Part shown: one piece after another, positions 16,788-23,836 of the stretch
Position numbering within the stretch: position 1 is the stretch's first letter
Layout of the letters: every line of letters begins with the position of its first letter
Source: CAZMNF01 sp964567595
GTDB taxonomy: Bacteria; Bipolaricaulota; Bipolaricaulia; RBG-16-55-9
NCBI GenBank assembly: GCA_964567595.1
Contig: CAZMNF010000005.1
Coordinates: 1-64,000 of the forward strand
Direction of reading: 5' to 3'
Length of the DNA stretch: 64,000 nt
Notes under the pieces: generated by a model
The model's database searches: none
What the model was told of the DNA's origin: nothing
What the model saw: the letters and a program-made list of their open reading frames with translations, nothing else
Position numbers and translations under genes: made by a program

Positions 16788-17294
16788 TTACTGAGGCGTA
16801 ATCTGGCCACGGAGCTCGCCGGGTTCGTTCAGCGGCGTGTGAATGTTGAAGTAGAGGTCCCCGGCCATCAGTGCTTGGACCATGTCCTCCGGGATCTCCC
16901 ACGTTCCCTGGAGGAACCCGCTCGCGCCTGGACACTCGCCGACGATGGCCGGCTCCGGACCGCCGCAGATGGTCTGCACCACGGGGCCCGCGGTGCCGGG
17001 CGCGCCGTTGTGGAAGTGCGCCGCCACGGCCGCCTCGCTCAAGCCTCGATACGAGAAGGCAAATTGGAGCGTCCCCTCGTCGGGGTTGTACAAGAGCGTT
17101 CCCGAGCCGACTGCCGTCGCGGGCGTCTCGGCCGCGGGCGTGGGCACCTCTTGGGTTGCTGTGATCGTCGTGGAGAAGACGATGGTGTTGCTGGGCGTTT
17201 CGTCCTCCATCTGACCGACGGAGCTCACCGACGCCATTAGAAGGACCCCGAGGCTCAACACCCCGATCGTCTTCAGCGAACGTGTCACGTTCAT
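16788..17294 (-). CDS. Secreted CHRD-domain protein
   Basis: A 168-residue exported protein: signal segment at about 8-28, then one CHRD domain. Typical CHRD features are visible: a first strand ending Ala-Thr-Gln-Glu-Val-Pro, Gly-Ser-Gly-Thr-Leu, a central Ala-Ala-His-Phe-His-Asn-Gly, and a C-terminal Asn-Ile-His-Thr-Pro followed by Gly-Glu-Leu-Arg-Gly-Gln. Bacterial CHRD proteins are extracytoplasmic beta-sandwiches of unproven role; the conserved His residues suggest metal binding, but that is a guess. A GGGGG-type site precedes the ATG. The upstream operator lies 55 nt from the start, the same distance as in the cupredoxin gene, which points to co-regulation. Confidence 0.88.
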   Translation of the reverse strand: MNVTRSLKTIGVLSLGVLLMASVSSVGQMEDETPSNTIVFSTTITATQEVPTPAAETPATAVGSGTLLYNPDEGTLQFAFSYRGLSEAAVAAHFHNGAPGTAGPVVQTICGGPEPAIVGECPGASGFLQGTWEIPEDMVQALMAGDLYFNIHTPLNEPGELRGQITPQ

Positions 17295-17348
17295 GGAACG
17301 ACCCCCTCTGTCTTGTAGGTTAAGGCTTGCTCAACCTAAGCCGAGCGG

Positions 17349-17387
17349 GGTCAAGATGGAACCATCAGCGGGTCAAATCATTGTCAA
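17349..17387 (-). promoter_or_regulatory. Four-hexamer direct-repeat operator B upstream of the CHRD gene
   Basis: Minus strand hexamers at 11-bp period: TTGACA (17382-17387), TTGACC (17371-17376), ATGGTT (17360-17365), TTGACC (17349-17354). A TAGGTT -10 candidate (17333-17338) begins exactly 10 bp after the last hexamer, the PhoB-box geometry. The third hexamer is degenerate in the same way as in the other two copies. Confidence 0.75.
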
Positions 17388-17418
17388 TTCGCTAGGTCTG
17401 CCTGCCCAGAGCGGCCGA

Positions 17419-19035
17419 TTATGCCGACGTGGCGTTGACGCGAACCCGATCGTAGCCCGTCGAGCCATCGGGATAGGAGGCGCTGCTGTCGGCCGTCTGC
17501 ATGCGTCCCTCTCCGTCGATAACGCGCGCTCGCAGGGCGTACGCTCCGGTTTGGGACGGCTCCCAAACCACGGCCCAGCGGCGCCAACTGTAGGGGGCAT
17601 CGTCCTGGGCTTCGACTTGGGCCTCTCGCCACGTCTCGCCGTTGTCCGTGCTGACCTCAACGGCCGACACCCCATGGACGCCAGCGAAGGCCACCCCGGC
17701 GATGAACTGCGGCTCGCCCGCTTTGACCCGCGCATCCAGGTCGGGCGTTTCGATCTTGGCAAAGGGATGGATGTCGGCCTCGTCGCTCCAGCCGCGGTTC
17801 TGCCAGTAGCCTTGATAGTCGGCTTCGGTCGCGACGATCCGGTCGAGGTGCTTGACGTTTTTGACGCCATAGTAGCCGGGAATGACGACCCGGAGCGGAT
17901 AACCGTGCTTCGGCGTCAATTCCTTGCCGTTCATCGCCCACGCGAGCATGATCTCCTCATTGTTCATGATGAGCTCAACCGGAAGGCTGTCGGAATAGCC
18001 GTCGGCGGCGTGCAGCTCCAGGTCCTTGGCGCCGTCCTGAATGCCGGCCTGCTCCAAGAGCGTCCGGAACGACGTGCCGGTCCAGCGAGCATTGCTCATG
18101 AGGTCGCGCGTGGCCGGCTTCGTGGCCTTATAGTCGATGCAGACCAGCGTGACGTGTTGGTCAAATTGGGGGAGCTGTTTGATATCGTCCAAAGACAACT
18201 CCAGTGGCGAGTCGACTAGCCCCTCGACCTTGAGCGGCTCCCATGTCGCCACCCCCGTGCGGTACACCTGGATGTTTTTGGAGACATAGTAGAAGTCCTC
18301 CTGCGGCGTCAGCCACGGCGACAGATCGGGGACCGCCTCAAAGTCGATATCGCCGGGCGTTGCCAATTCAGCGGCCTCGGACGTCCCGCCCGAGGACGCG
18401 GCTCGCGAGGCGCTATCCGCCGTGGAGGGCCGCAGGTTGGCGCGCACCCAGGGCCACAGCGCGGCGGCTCCGGCCACGGTGCCCACGCGCACCAGCATTC
18501 GGCGCCGCGTCAACTGGGCTTTGGCTCGGGGCAAGGTTTCGGCGCCTTCGCTCGTCTCGCCAGCGCTTGGGCGGGTCGAGCCCGCGCTCAACCACCGGCG
18601 GAGGCTTGGGGTCAGCCATCCGAAGAGCACCGCTGCCGTCAGACCGCCGGCCAAGGCGTTCGTGACGTTCACGACTTGGACGGCCGACACGCTGAGGGCA
18701 AAGCCGGCGCTCGTGATCGCCAGGGTCGCCGCCACAACGCTGCCGAGCACCCAGCTGCCGGCGCTGCGCAGCGCAACGCCGATCAGACCGCCGGCAACGA
18801 CCTGGGCGAGGATCGCCGCATAAAAGCCGAGAATCTTGGCGTCGAACCCGAGCGTCCCGATCATCTCAGCTTGCACGGGACCGGGCACGACAGCGAAGAC
18901 CCATTGGGCAAACAGATCGGGCCAGAAGAACCAACCGGTCGTCTGATAGGCCGCGTACCCGGCGACGGTCGCCATCAGAGCCGCGAGGGCTCCGCTCCAG
19001 AGTCCAGCGCTTCGGTCCGGGCTATCGTATTCCAT
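17419..19035 (-). CDS. Membrane-fused sulfite-oxidase-like molybdopterin oxidoreductase with internal Tat-like motif
   Basis: A 538-residue protein in three parts. Residues about 10-150 hold some five transmembrane helices. An internal Thr-Arg-Arg-Arg-Met-Leu (176-181) followed by a hydrophobic stretch resembles a twin-arginine signal. From about 235 comes a sulfite-oxidase-family catalytic domain with Cys299 (in Thr-Leu-Val-Cys) at the position of the molybdenum thiolate ligand, then the C-terminal dimerisation domain. The catalytic part is probably exported folded by Tat and remains anchored. The substrate is unknown; sulfite or another oxo-transfer substrate is possible. The ATG at 19033-19035 has no Shine-Dalgarno and a TATCCT -10 ends 8 nt upstream, so translation is probably leaderless. 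Confidence 0.87.
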   Translation of the reverse strand: MEYDSPDRSAGLWSGALAALMATVAGYAAYQTTGWFFWPDLFAQWVFAVVPGPVQAEMIGTLGFDAKILGFYAAILAQVVAGGLIGVALRSAGSWVLGSVVAATLAITSAGFALSVSAVQVVNVTNALAGGLTAAVLFGWLTPSLRRWLSAGSTRPSAGETSEGAETLPRAKAQLTRRRMLVRVGTVAGAAALWPWVRANLRPSTADSASRAASSGGTSEAAELATPGDIDFEAVPDLSPWLTPQEDFYYVSKNIQVYRTGVATWEPLKVEGLVDSPLELSLDDIKQLPQFDQHVTLVCIDYKATKPATRDLMSNARWTGTSFRTLLEQAGIQDGAKDLELHAADGYSDSLPVELIMNNEEIMLAWAMNGKELTPKHGYPLRVVIPGYYGVKNVKHLDRIVATEADYQGYWQNRGWSDEADIHPFAKIETPDLDARVKAGEPQFIAGVAFAGVHGVSAVEVSTDNGETWREAQVEAQDDAPYSWRRWAVVWEPSQTGAYALRARVIDGEGRMQTADSSASYPDGSTGYDRVRVNATSA

Positions 19036-19043
19036 GGCTTCAC

Positions 19044-19098
19044 AGGATAACGACTCGATCGCCAAACGCGAATCGTTGCCCGGTCAAAGGGAAGTCAA
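19044..19098 (-). promoter_or_regulatory. Four-hexamer direct-repeat operator C plus -10, upstream of the sulfite-oxidase-like gene
   Basis: Minus strand hexamers at 11-bp period: TTGACT (19093-19098), TTGACC (19082-19087), ACGATT (19071-19076), TTGGCG (19060-19065). The -10 TATCCT (19044-19049) starts exactly 10 bp after the last hexamer, which therefore sits near the -35 position. Predicted transcription start is 1-2 nt before the ATG at 19035. Confidence 0.7.
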
Positions 19099-19173
19099 AG
19101 TTCCCATCTATCCGGCCAAGTCGCCCAGGCAACAGCCGTTTGACAGCCGAAGCAGCAGGCAAGTGCCAGCGAG

Positions 19174-19944
19174 TCAGATCTCGTAGTTGCTGAGGATCTT
19201 CTTCTCCTCGCCGCGGATGTCGACGCGGATCTCGAAGTGGTCCTTGATGCCCGAGGATTGGAGCTTGCGTTTGAGCAGGTTGTCGATCTGGAAAATGCCG
19301 GCGGAATTGGACATGCGAATTTCAATGCAGACGGGATTGCTCTCGCCTTCGTGGACGATTACCTTTTCGATCGCCTTCGCGCTGACGGCATGGATCGTTG
19401 GCGATCCCTGTCGAAACGGAATCCGAGCGCGACCTTCTTCCATGTCAAGCGCATCGGCGACCTTCAATACGCCCGCTTCGACCGTCAACGGGTCGATGTC
19501 GGTGCGATGGGCATAGATCGCGTGCAGCGTCTCCGAGGTGATGATGGCCTTTTCGCGGCCCTCATAGAGCCCCTCGATGAGCTCTCGGATGAGCGGCGGC
19601 GCCAGGCTGACGGAGAAGTCCTCGTGGTTCTGCCGATGCACGACGTGACCAATGTCATGCAGACAGGAGGCCAAGACGACCACACATTCGGCGTCTTCCG
19701 CGGTCAGCCCATGATCCGCCACGATGCTCGGCGTGATCTCCTGATCCACCAGAATCCGGAACATCTTGAGCGCCATGTTGGTGACGACCTTGATGTGGAT
19801 GGGGCCATGGTCGTTGATGCCCATGCGGTTGATGGCGATGACGTTGGAGCACTGCCAGTACGTGCGCAGCGTGTCGTGATGTTCGACGCGATCAACAAGC
19901 GTCTGCAGTTTCTCGTTATCTTGCGCAGGCACGTTCAACGCCAT
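19174..19944 (-). CDS. HD-domain metal-dependent phosphohydrolase, archaeal-like
   Basis: A 256-residue soluble protein. The HD signature is intact: an early His (Asn-Asp-His-Gly-Pro-Ile-His), Cys-Leu-His-Asp-Ile-Gly-His, and a later Asp in Val-Ala-Asp-Ala-Leu-Asp-Met. An extra C-terminal domain of about 70 residues ends the protein. The sequence resembles HD proteins of archaea that keep their own C-terminal domain; the substrate, perhaps a nucleotide or pyridine-nucleotide derivative given the NMNAT gene it overlaps by 10 nt, is inferred from context only. Confidence 0.85.
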   Translation of the reverse strand: MALNVPAQDNEKLQTLVDRVEHHDTLRTYWQCSNVIAINRMGINDHGPIHIKVVTNMALKMFRILVDQEITPSIVADHGLTAEDAECVVVLASCLHDIGHVVHRQNHEDFSVSLAPPLIRELIEGLYEGREKAIITSETLHAIYAHRTDIDPLTVEAGVLKVADALDMEEGRARIPFRQGSPTIHAVSAKAIEKVIVHEGESNPVCIEIRMSNSAGIFQIDNLLKRKLQSSGIKDHFEIRVDIRGEEKKILSNYEI

Positions 19945-20492
19945 GCGGGACGATCCTCCTCGGCGGGCTCCTCATCGTCGGCCGCGACCTGGTCGTTCTC
20001 GTAGATCGTGCGGAGCCGCTCGATCCCCTTGATCTCGTCGATCACGTCGACGACCGGGTCGGGCACGTCCTCGCGCCACCTCTCGCCTTCGATCATCAGT
20101 TGGCGGATCCGCGTTCCCCAGAGATGGCGGCGGTCGATGTGGGGCATCTCGTTGACGGGGATGTCGACTTCCTCGAAGAGCCGAATGACGAGCGGGTTGT
20201 TGGAGTAGACGACGTCGAAATCGGGGGTCAGTCGTTTGATGTGGGGGACGTAGAGCGAGTTCTGCTCGATGTCCTCGATGGGAAGCACGTAGCGGAAGAC
20301 GGGATCGTCCCTCAGCATCTGGGTGATCATCAGGATGCGCTCGCCGGCGGTGAACGGATCGCGGATCGTGTGGCTGTACTGGGCGGAACCGATGGCGATG
20401 ATCAGCTCGTCCACCTCGGCGGCAATGCGCCGAACCACCGCCTCGTGGCCGTTGTGATACGGCTGGAACCGTCCCAAGAACAGCGCGCGCAC
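19935..20492 (-). CDS. Nicotinamide-nucleotide adenylyltransferase, archaeal type
   Basis: A 185-residue nucleotidyltransferase making NAD from NMN and ATP. The N-terminal Gly-Arg-Phe-Gln-Pro-Tyr-His-Asn-Gly-His is the HxGH motif in the form typical of archaeal NadM, followed by Gly-Ser-Ala-Gln-Tyr-Ser-His-Thr and Asn-Pro-Phe-like (Asp-Pro-Phe-Thr-Ala-Gly-Glu-Arg). The second nucleotide motif appears as Trp-Gly-Thr-Arg-Ile-Arg. The C-terminus has an acidic tail. I use GTG at 20490-20492, 7 nt after the previous stop; upstream in-frame codons lie inside the Rdx gene. Bacteria usually use NadD, so this enzyme type is noteworthy. Confidence 0.88.
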   Translation of the reverse strand: MRALFLGRFQPYHNGHEAVVRRIAAEVDELIIAIGSAQYSHTIRDPFTAGERILMITQMLRDDPVFRYVLPIEDIEQNSLYVPHIKRLTPDFDVVYSNNPLVIRLFEEVDIPVNEMPHIDRRHLWGTRIRQLMIEGERWREDVPDPVVDVIDEIKGIERLRTIYENDQVAADDEEPAEEDRPAWR

Positions 20493-20499
20493 TCGTCCG

Positions 20500-20748
20500 T
20501 CAGGCAAGGGCGCTCGCCACCTTGGCTTGCACGTCCGCCACGGCTGGCGGCAACTCGCCGGGCTCAATTTCACGCACGGGCTCGCCGTCGAGCCTGACGG
20601 CGAAGACGCCGCGCGTGCCAGGCACAAGCGTCAACCCGTGGATACGCTCCGGGAATTCGGTCAACAGCGCCTCGGCCACTTCAAGCGCCCGCTCGAGGTA
20701 CATGCACTCGACGCAATACTCGATCTGAACGTCAGCCATGCTGGCCAT
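20500..20748 (-). CDS. Rdx/SelW-family thioredoxin-like protein (CxxC form)
   Basis: An 82-residue protein of the SelT/SelW/SelH (Rdx) family: the redox motif is Cys12-Val-Glu-Cys15 right after the first beta strand, followed by the helix with Arg-Ala-Leu-Glu-Val-Ala-Glu-Ala-Leu-Leu and the strand Leu-Thr-Leu-Val-Pro-Gly that typifies the family. It has Cys in both motif positions, not selenocysteine. It opens an operon with the NMNAT and HD genes. A GGGAG lies upstream of two possible ATG starts (20748 or 20739). Confidence 0.9.
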   Translation of the reverse strand: MASMADVQIEYCVECMYLERALEVAEALLTEFPERIHGLTLVPGTRGVFAVRLDGEPVREIEPGELPPAVADVQAKVASALA

Positions 20749-20750
20749 GT

Positions 20751-20774
20751 GCTCCCTTCATTGCGAGAGGGAGC
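20751..20774. repeat. Inverted repeat at the start of the Rdx operon
   Basis: Seven-base arms GCTCCCT (20751-20757) and AGGGAGC (20768-20774) with a 10-bp spacer. One arm contains the ribosome-binding site and the other overlaps the predicted transcription start, so it is more likely an operator than an RNA hairpin, but the start site is only predicted. Confidence 0.45.
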
Positions 20775-20775
20775 T

Positions 20776-20804
20776 ATTGTACCGGACGGATCCGCAACAT
20801 CCAA
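20776..20804 (-). promoter_or_regulatory. Promoter of the Rdx-NMNAT-HD operon
   Basis: Minus strand TTGGAT (20799-20804), 17 bp, TACAAT (20776-20781). Confidence 0.6.
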
Positions 20805-20810
20805 GGGGGA

Positions 20811-22103
20811 TCACGGGGTTTGTGCCTCGAGCCGCTCGATGGCGTCCTCGAGCGCGATGAGCGTCTCCTCGCCGGAGTTCATGTCGCGCAGCGTCACCTT
20901 GCCCTGTTCCAGTTCCTTGGGGCCGACGATGACGACGTAGGGAATGCCGTACGCATTGGCAAACTTCAGATTGTCACTGACGCCCCGTCCCATGAGATCG
21001 AGGTCGGCGTTCAGTCCCGCTTGACGGAGCTTCTGGGTGATGTCCAATCCCTCGTGCTGCAGCGCGATCGGGACGACGTAGACGTCGACGACGGTCTCGC
21101 GTTGCGACGCCGACGCTCGGCGCTGGGCCTTGATCAGCTCCGTGATCGGTTCCAGGCCGAACGAGATGCCCGAGGCGGGATAGAGCTCCTCGCTTTCTAG
21201 GAAATCGCCGATCATTTCGTCCCAACGACCGCCGGCAGCCACGGCGCCGTCGAAGGCGGGCTCGTGGCTGAAGGCCTCAAAGATCGTGCCCGTGTAATAG
21301 CCCAAGCCGCGCGCAAGCGATGGCGATAGCCGGACTCGGCCGTCGTCGGGCAAAAAGCTCAGGACATTCGAGATTTCCCCATGGGCCGCGCTGTCGGGGA
21401 TCGTCGCCTCGAGCTTCTCCAATATCTCGGCGTTCGTGCCGCTTGCGCCCAGGGCGTCAAGCCAGCGACGGGCCTGCTCGGCCGTCACCCCCTTGTCGAC
21501 CAGTTCCTTCTGGACGCCTTCTTGCCCGATCTTTTCCAGTTTGTCGATGGACAGAATGCCCGTGTCGGTAAGCTCCTCCGGCACCTCGGCCGCCCGCGCC
21601 AAGTCCTTCAACAGTTCCCGGTGGTTGACGCGGACCTCCACGTCGAAATCCAGCTGTTGAAAGACGTCGAGCGCGATCCAGATGAGCTCAGCATCGGCCA
21701 GGGCGGAATGGACGCCGACCGTGTCGACGTCGCATTGGTAGAATTCCCGGTAGCGCCCGTGTTTGATCGGGCCGTCGCGATAGACGGGTCCGATGTGGTA
21801 GCGCTTGAACGGCCGTTTCACGTCCGGATTCATGCCGATGAACCGAGCCAGGGGGGTCGTCAGATCGTAGCGCAGCCCCAGTACGCGCCCGCCCTGGTCG
21901 CTCAGCTTGTACGTCTCCTCCAAGATCTCCTCGCCGCCAGCGTATTTCGCAGCCAAAATCTCCCAACGCTCCAGGATGGGGGTCTCCAGCGGATTGAACC
22001 CGTAGCGCTCGAAGACCTCGACCATCGTCTGGATGATCTCATCGCGCAGGATCGCGTCGCTGGGCGGAAAGTCGCGGGTGCCGCGCGGAAGCTGCAGTTC
22101 CAT
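20811..22103 (-). CDS. hisS: Histidyl-tRNA synthetase
   Basis: A 430-residue class II aminoacyl-tRNA synthetase that charges tRNA-His. Motif 2 reads Arg-Tyr-Arg-Glu-Phe-Tyr-Gln-Cys-Asp, the form common in archaeal and eukaryotic enzymes rather than the Gln-Phe-His-Gln form of most bacteria. The histidine-specific block Arg-Gly-Leu-Gly-Tyr-Tyr-Thr-Gly is intact, and a C-terminal anticodon-binding domain of about 95 residues ends the protein. The start ATG has no Shine-Dalgarno and lies 8 nt after a -10 box, so the message is probably leaderless. It is divergent from the NHL gene. Confidence 0.96.
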   Translation of the reverse strand: MELQLPRGTRDFPPSDAILRDEIIQTMVEVFERYGFNPLETPILERWEILAAKYAGGEEILEETYKLSDQGGRVLGLRYDLTTPLARFIGMNPDVKRPFKRYHIGPVYRDGPIKHGRYREFYQCDVDTVGVHSALADAELIWIALDVFQQLDFDVEVRVNHRELLKDLARAAEVPEELTDTGILSIDKLEKIGQEGVQKELVDKGVTAEQARRWLDALGASGTNAEILEKLEATIPDSAAHGEISNVLSFLPDDGRVRLSPSLARGLGYYTGTIFEAFSHEPAFDGAVAAGGRWDEMIGDFLESEELYPASGISFGLEPITELIKAQRRASASQRETVVDVYVVPIALQHEGLDITQKLRQAGLNADLDLMGRGVSDNLKFANAYGIPYVVIVGPKELEQGKVTLRDMNSGEETLIALEDAIERLEAQTP

Positions 22104-22111
22104 GGCAAGTC

Positions 22112-22140
22112 AGGATAGACGGCGTTTGTCGGCGATGCAA
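22112..22140 (-). promoter_or_regulatory. Promoter of hisS, leaderless
   Basis: Minus strand TTGCAT (22135-22140), 17 bp, TATCCT (22112-22117), 8 nt before the ATG at 22103. Confidence 0.6.
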
Positions 22141-22145
22141 GCGTC

Positions 22146-22174
22146 TTGACAGGCAGAGCGTTGCCCTCTAGGAT
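22146..22174 (+). promoter_or_regulatory. Promoter of the NHL-repeat gene
   Basis: TTGACA (22146-22151), 17 bp, TAGGAT (22169-22174). It stands back to back with the hisS promoter. Confidence 0.65.
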
Positions 22175-22204
22175 GCGGCGAAAACCGTTCTATTGGAGGT
22201 CATC

Positions 22205-23272
22205 ATGCGCGTGCTCGCCTGGCTCGGCCTCGTCGGATTGGGTCTTTTCTTCGTGGCCGCGCCTCCACAGGTGTCGGCCCAAGCCGGCCCCTCTTCCGTC
22301 CCGGCGTTCCAACAGCCGGAGCTGTTGCAAGTCTGGGGAAGTGTCGGCGACGAGCCCGGCAAGTTTCAGAGTCCTTGGGGTATTGACGTAGGCCCCGACG
22401 GACGCATCTACATCAGCGACCACAAGAACAATCGCGTTCAAGTCTTCACGAGCGACGGCGAGTTTGTCCGAGAGTGGGGCACCCCCGGTTGGGGCGACGG
22501 CCAGTTCGGCGGGCCCGTTGGGCTCGAAGTGGGCCCAGAGGGGGACGTCTACGTCGCAGATTCCGGGAATAACCGTATTCAGGTCTTCTCCCGCGAAGGA
22601 GAGTTCCAACGCGCCTGGCGCGGTCCGAACGCCGGCTTCCAGAGCGACGGCCCACGCATGACACCCTGGGGCATTTCCGTCGGACCGGAGGGGCACGTCT
22701 TTGTCTCGGACCTGGATCTCCACACGATCTACAAGTTCTCGACCCAGGGCGAGCTCGTCGCGCGCTGGGGCGAACGAGGCACAGCCGAAGGCGAATTCAC
22801 GCACCCGACGGGCATGGAGGTCTCCACCGACAATCGGCTCTACGTGGTGGACTCGCTCAACCATCGCGTTCAAGTTTTCGACCTGAGTGGCAACTTCCAG
22901 TTCGCCTGGGGCGATCAGTGCAGCATCTATCTCCATCCCGATCGTGGCTGTGAGGACCCCGACGGCGATGGGCCCCTAGGGGAGACCGACGCCCAGTTCG
23001 ACTCGCCGTGGGGCGTGACGTTCGATGCCCAAGGTCGCGTCTACGTGGCGGATTCGGCCAACAAGCGGATCCAGGTGTTTACGCCCGAGGGCGAGTTCTT
23101 GGCGAAATGGGGCGAGTTCGGGCGCGAGCCCGGGACGTTCGACAACAGCGTCGACGTTGCCGTCAACGGCCAGGGCCAGATTTACGTCGTCGATCTCAAC
23201 AACCAACGCATCCAAATGTTTTCGGCCTTGGAGCCGGTTGCTGGGGATGCCGCGTCGTCGCCCCCCGAGTAA
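22205..23272 (+). CDS. Secreted NHL-repeat beta-propeller protein
   Basis: A 355-residue exported protein. A signal segment (residues about 2-25, ending Ser-Ala-Gln-Ala) is followed by about six NHL repeats, each with the pattern Pro-x-Gly-(Ile/Leu)-x-Val-Gly-x-(Asp/Glu)-Gly-x-(Ile/Val)-Tyr-(Ile/Val)-x-(Asp)-x2-Asn-x-Arg-(Ile/Val)-Gln-Val-Phe. They should close as a six-bladed propeller. A Cys-containing Asp/Gly-rich insert interrupts the propeller between blades four and five (near residue 240-255). Function is probably binding outside the cytoplasm; no enzyme motif is seen. The ATG at 22205 has GGAGGT 4 nt upstream, better than an in-frame TTG at 22193. Confidence 0.9.
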   Translation: MRVLAWLGLVGLGLFFVAAPPQVSAQAGPSSVPAFQQPELLQVWGSVGDEPGKFQSPWGIDVGPDGRIYISDHKNNRVQVFTSDGEFVREWGTPGWGDGQFGGPVGLEVGPEGDVYVADSGNNRIQVFSREGEFQRAWRGPNAGFQSDGPRMTPWGISVGPEGHVFVSDLDLHTIYKFSTQGELVARWGERGTAEGEFTHPTGMEVSTDNRLYVVDSLNHRVQVFDLSGNFQFAWGDQCSIYLHPDRGCEDPDGDGPLGETDAQFDSPWGVTFDAQGRVYVADSANKRIQVFTPEGEFLAKWGEFGREPGTFDNSVDVAVNGQGQIYVVDLNNQRIQMFSALEPVAGDAASSPPE

Positions 23273-23499
23273 CGCCTTCCATCGTCAGTGATCCCCGGAC
23301 GACAGCCCCTAACGTCACGCTGCCCACCATCGGGCAGCCGACCTGCCGCGGTTATCGCCCGACGGCGTGGCTGCGCTCAGTTGGCCATGATACAAGGGGG
23401 CGGGGACGTCTATGGGGGTGAGCCGGTAGGTACTCAGCCTTCGCGCTCGTCCGCGGAGGGCTGGCCAACCATGGTGGTACGGTGAGGCGGGACCCGGGC
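23273..23499. other. Intergenic stretch between convergent NHL gene and acpP
   Basis: 227 bp with no gene I can support. It holds one perfect hairpin, GCTGCCC (23319-23325), loop of 6, GGGCAGC (23332-23338), 47 nt after the NHL stop, without a T-run; it may end NHL transcription. The rest shows no riboswitch or RNA gene signature I recognise. Confidence 0.4.
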
Positions 23500-23754
23500 T
23501 CAGCTGGTGGTCTCGGCTGCGTTGATCTTCTCCTTGACGTAGGCCAGGGCTTCGCCCACCGTCTGTAGGCTTTCGGCGTCTTCGTCCGGGATCTCGATCC
23601 CGAACTCGTCCTCGATCTCCATGATCATCTCGACGGTATCGAGCGAGTCGGCGCCGAGCGTCTCGACGAACGAGGCGTCCTCGGTGATCTCGGACTCCTC
23701 GACCATGAGCTGTTCGGTGATGATTTTCGTCAGTCGGTTCTCGATATCGGCCAC
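23500..23754 (-). CDS. acpP: Acyl carrier protein
   Basis: An 84-residue acidic protein carrying acyl chains in fatty acid synthesis. Phosphopantetheine attaches at Ser37 in Gly-Ala-Asp-Ser-Leu-Asp. Helix II Glu-rich surface (Glu-Met-Ile-Met-Glu-Ile-Glu-Asp-Glu-Phe) is typical. I start at GTG (23752-23754), which has GGGAGGT 7 nt upstream; upstream in-frame codons would give an unusual extension. Last gene of the fab cluster. Confidence 0.96.
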   Translation of the reverse strand: MADIENRLTKIITEQLMVEESEITEDASFVETLGADSLDTVEMIMEIEDEFGIEIPDEDAESLQTVGEALAYVKEKINAAETTS

Positions 23755-23836
23755 GATGGCCACCTCCCTATCGGGTGTTTGCCACACGATGATGCGAAAC
23801 CCTAACGCATCTGCCCAGCCTCGACAACCCTACATC

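Noticed and set aside
20751..20774. RNA hairpin hiding the Rdx ribosome-binding site
   Set aside because: The predicted transcription start falls within the upstream arm, so the full stem would not form in the mRNA; kept only as a DNA inverted repeat.
23273..23499. Possible small RNA or riboswitch between the NHL gene and acpP
   Set aside because: Checked by eye for SRP RNA, TPP, cobalamin and cyclic di-GMP motifs; none fits. Only one simple hairpin is clear.
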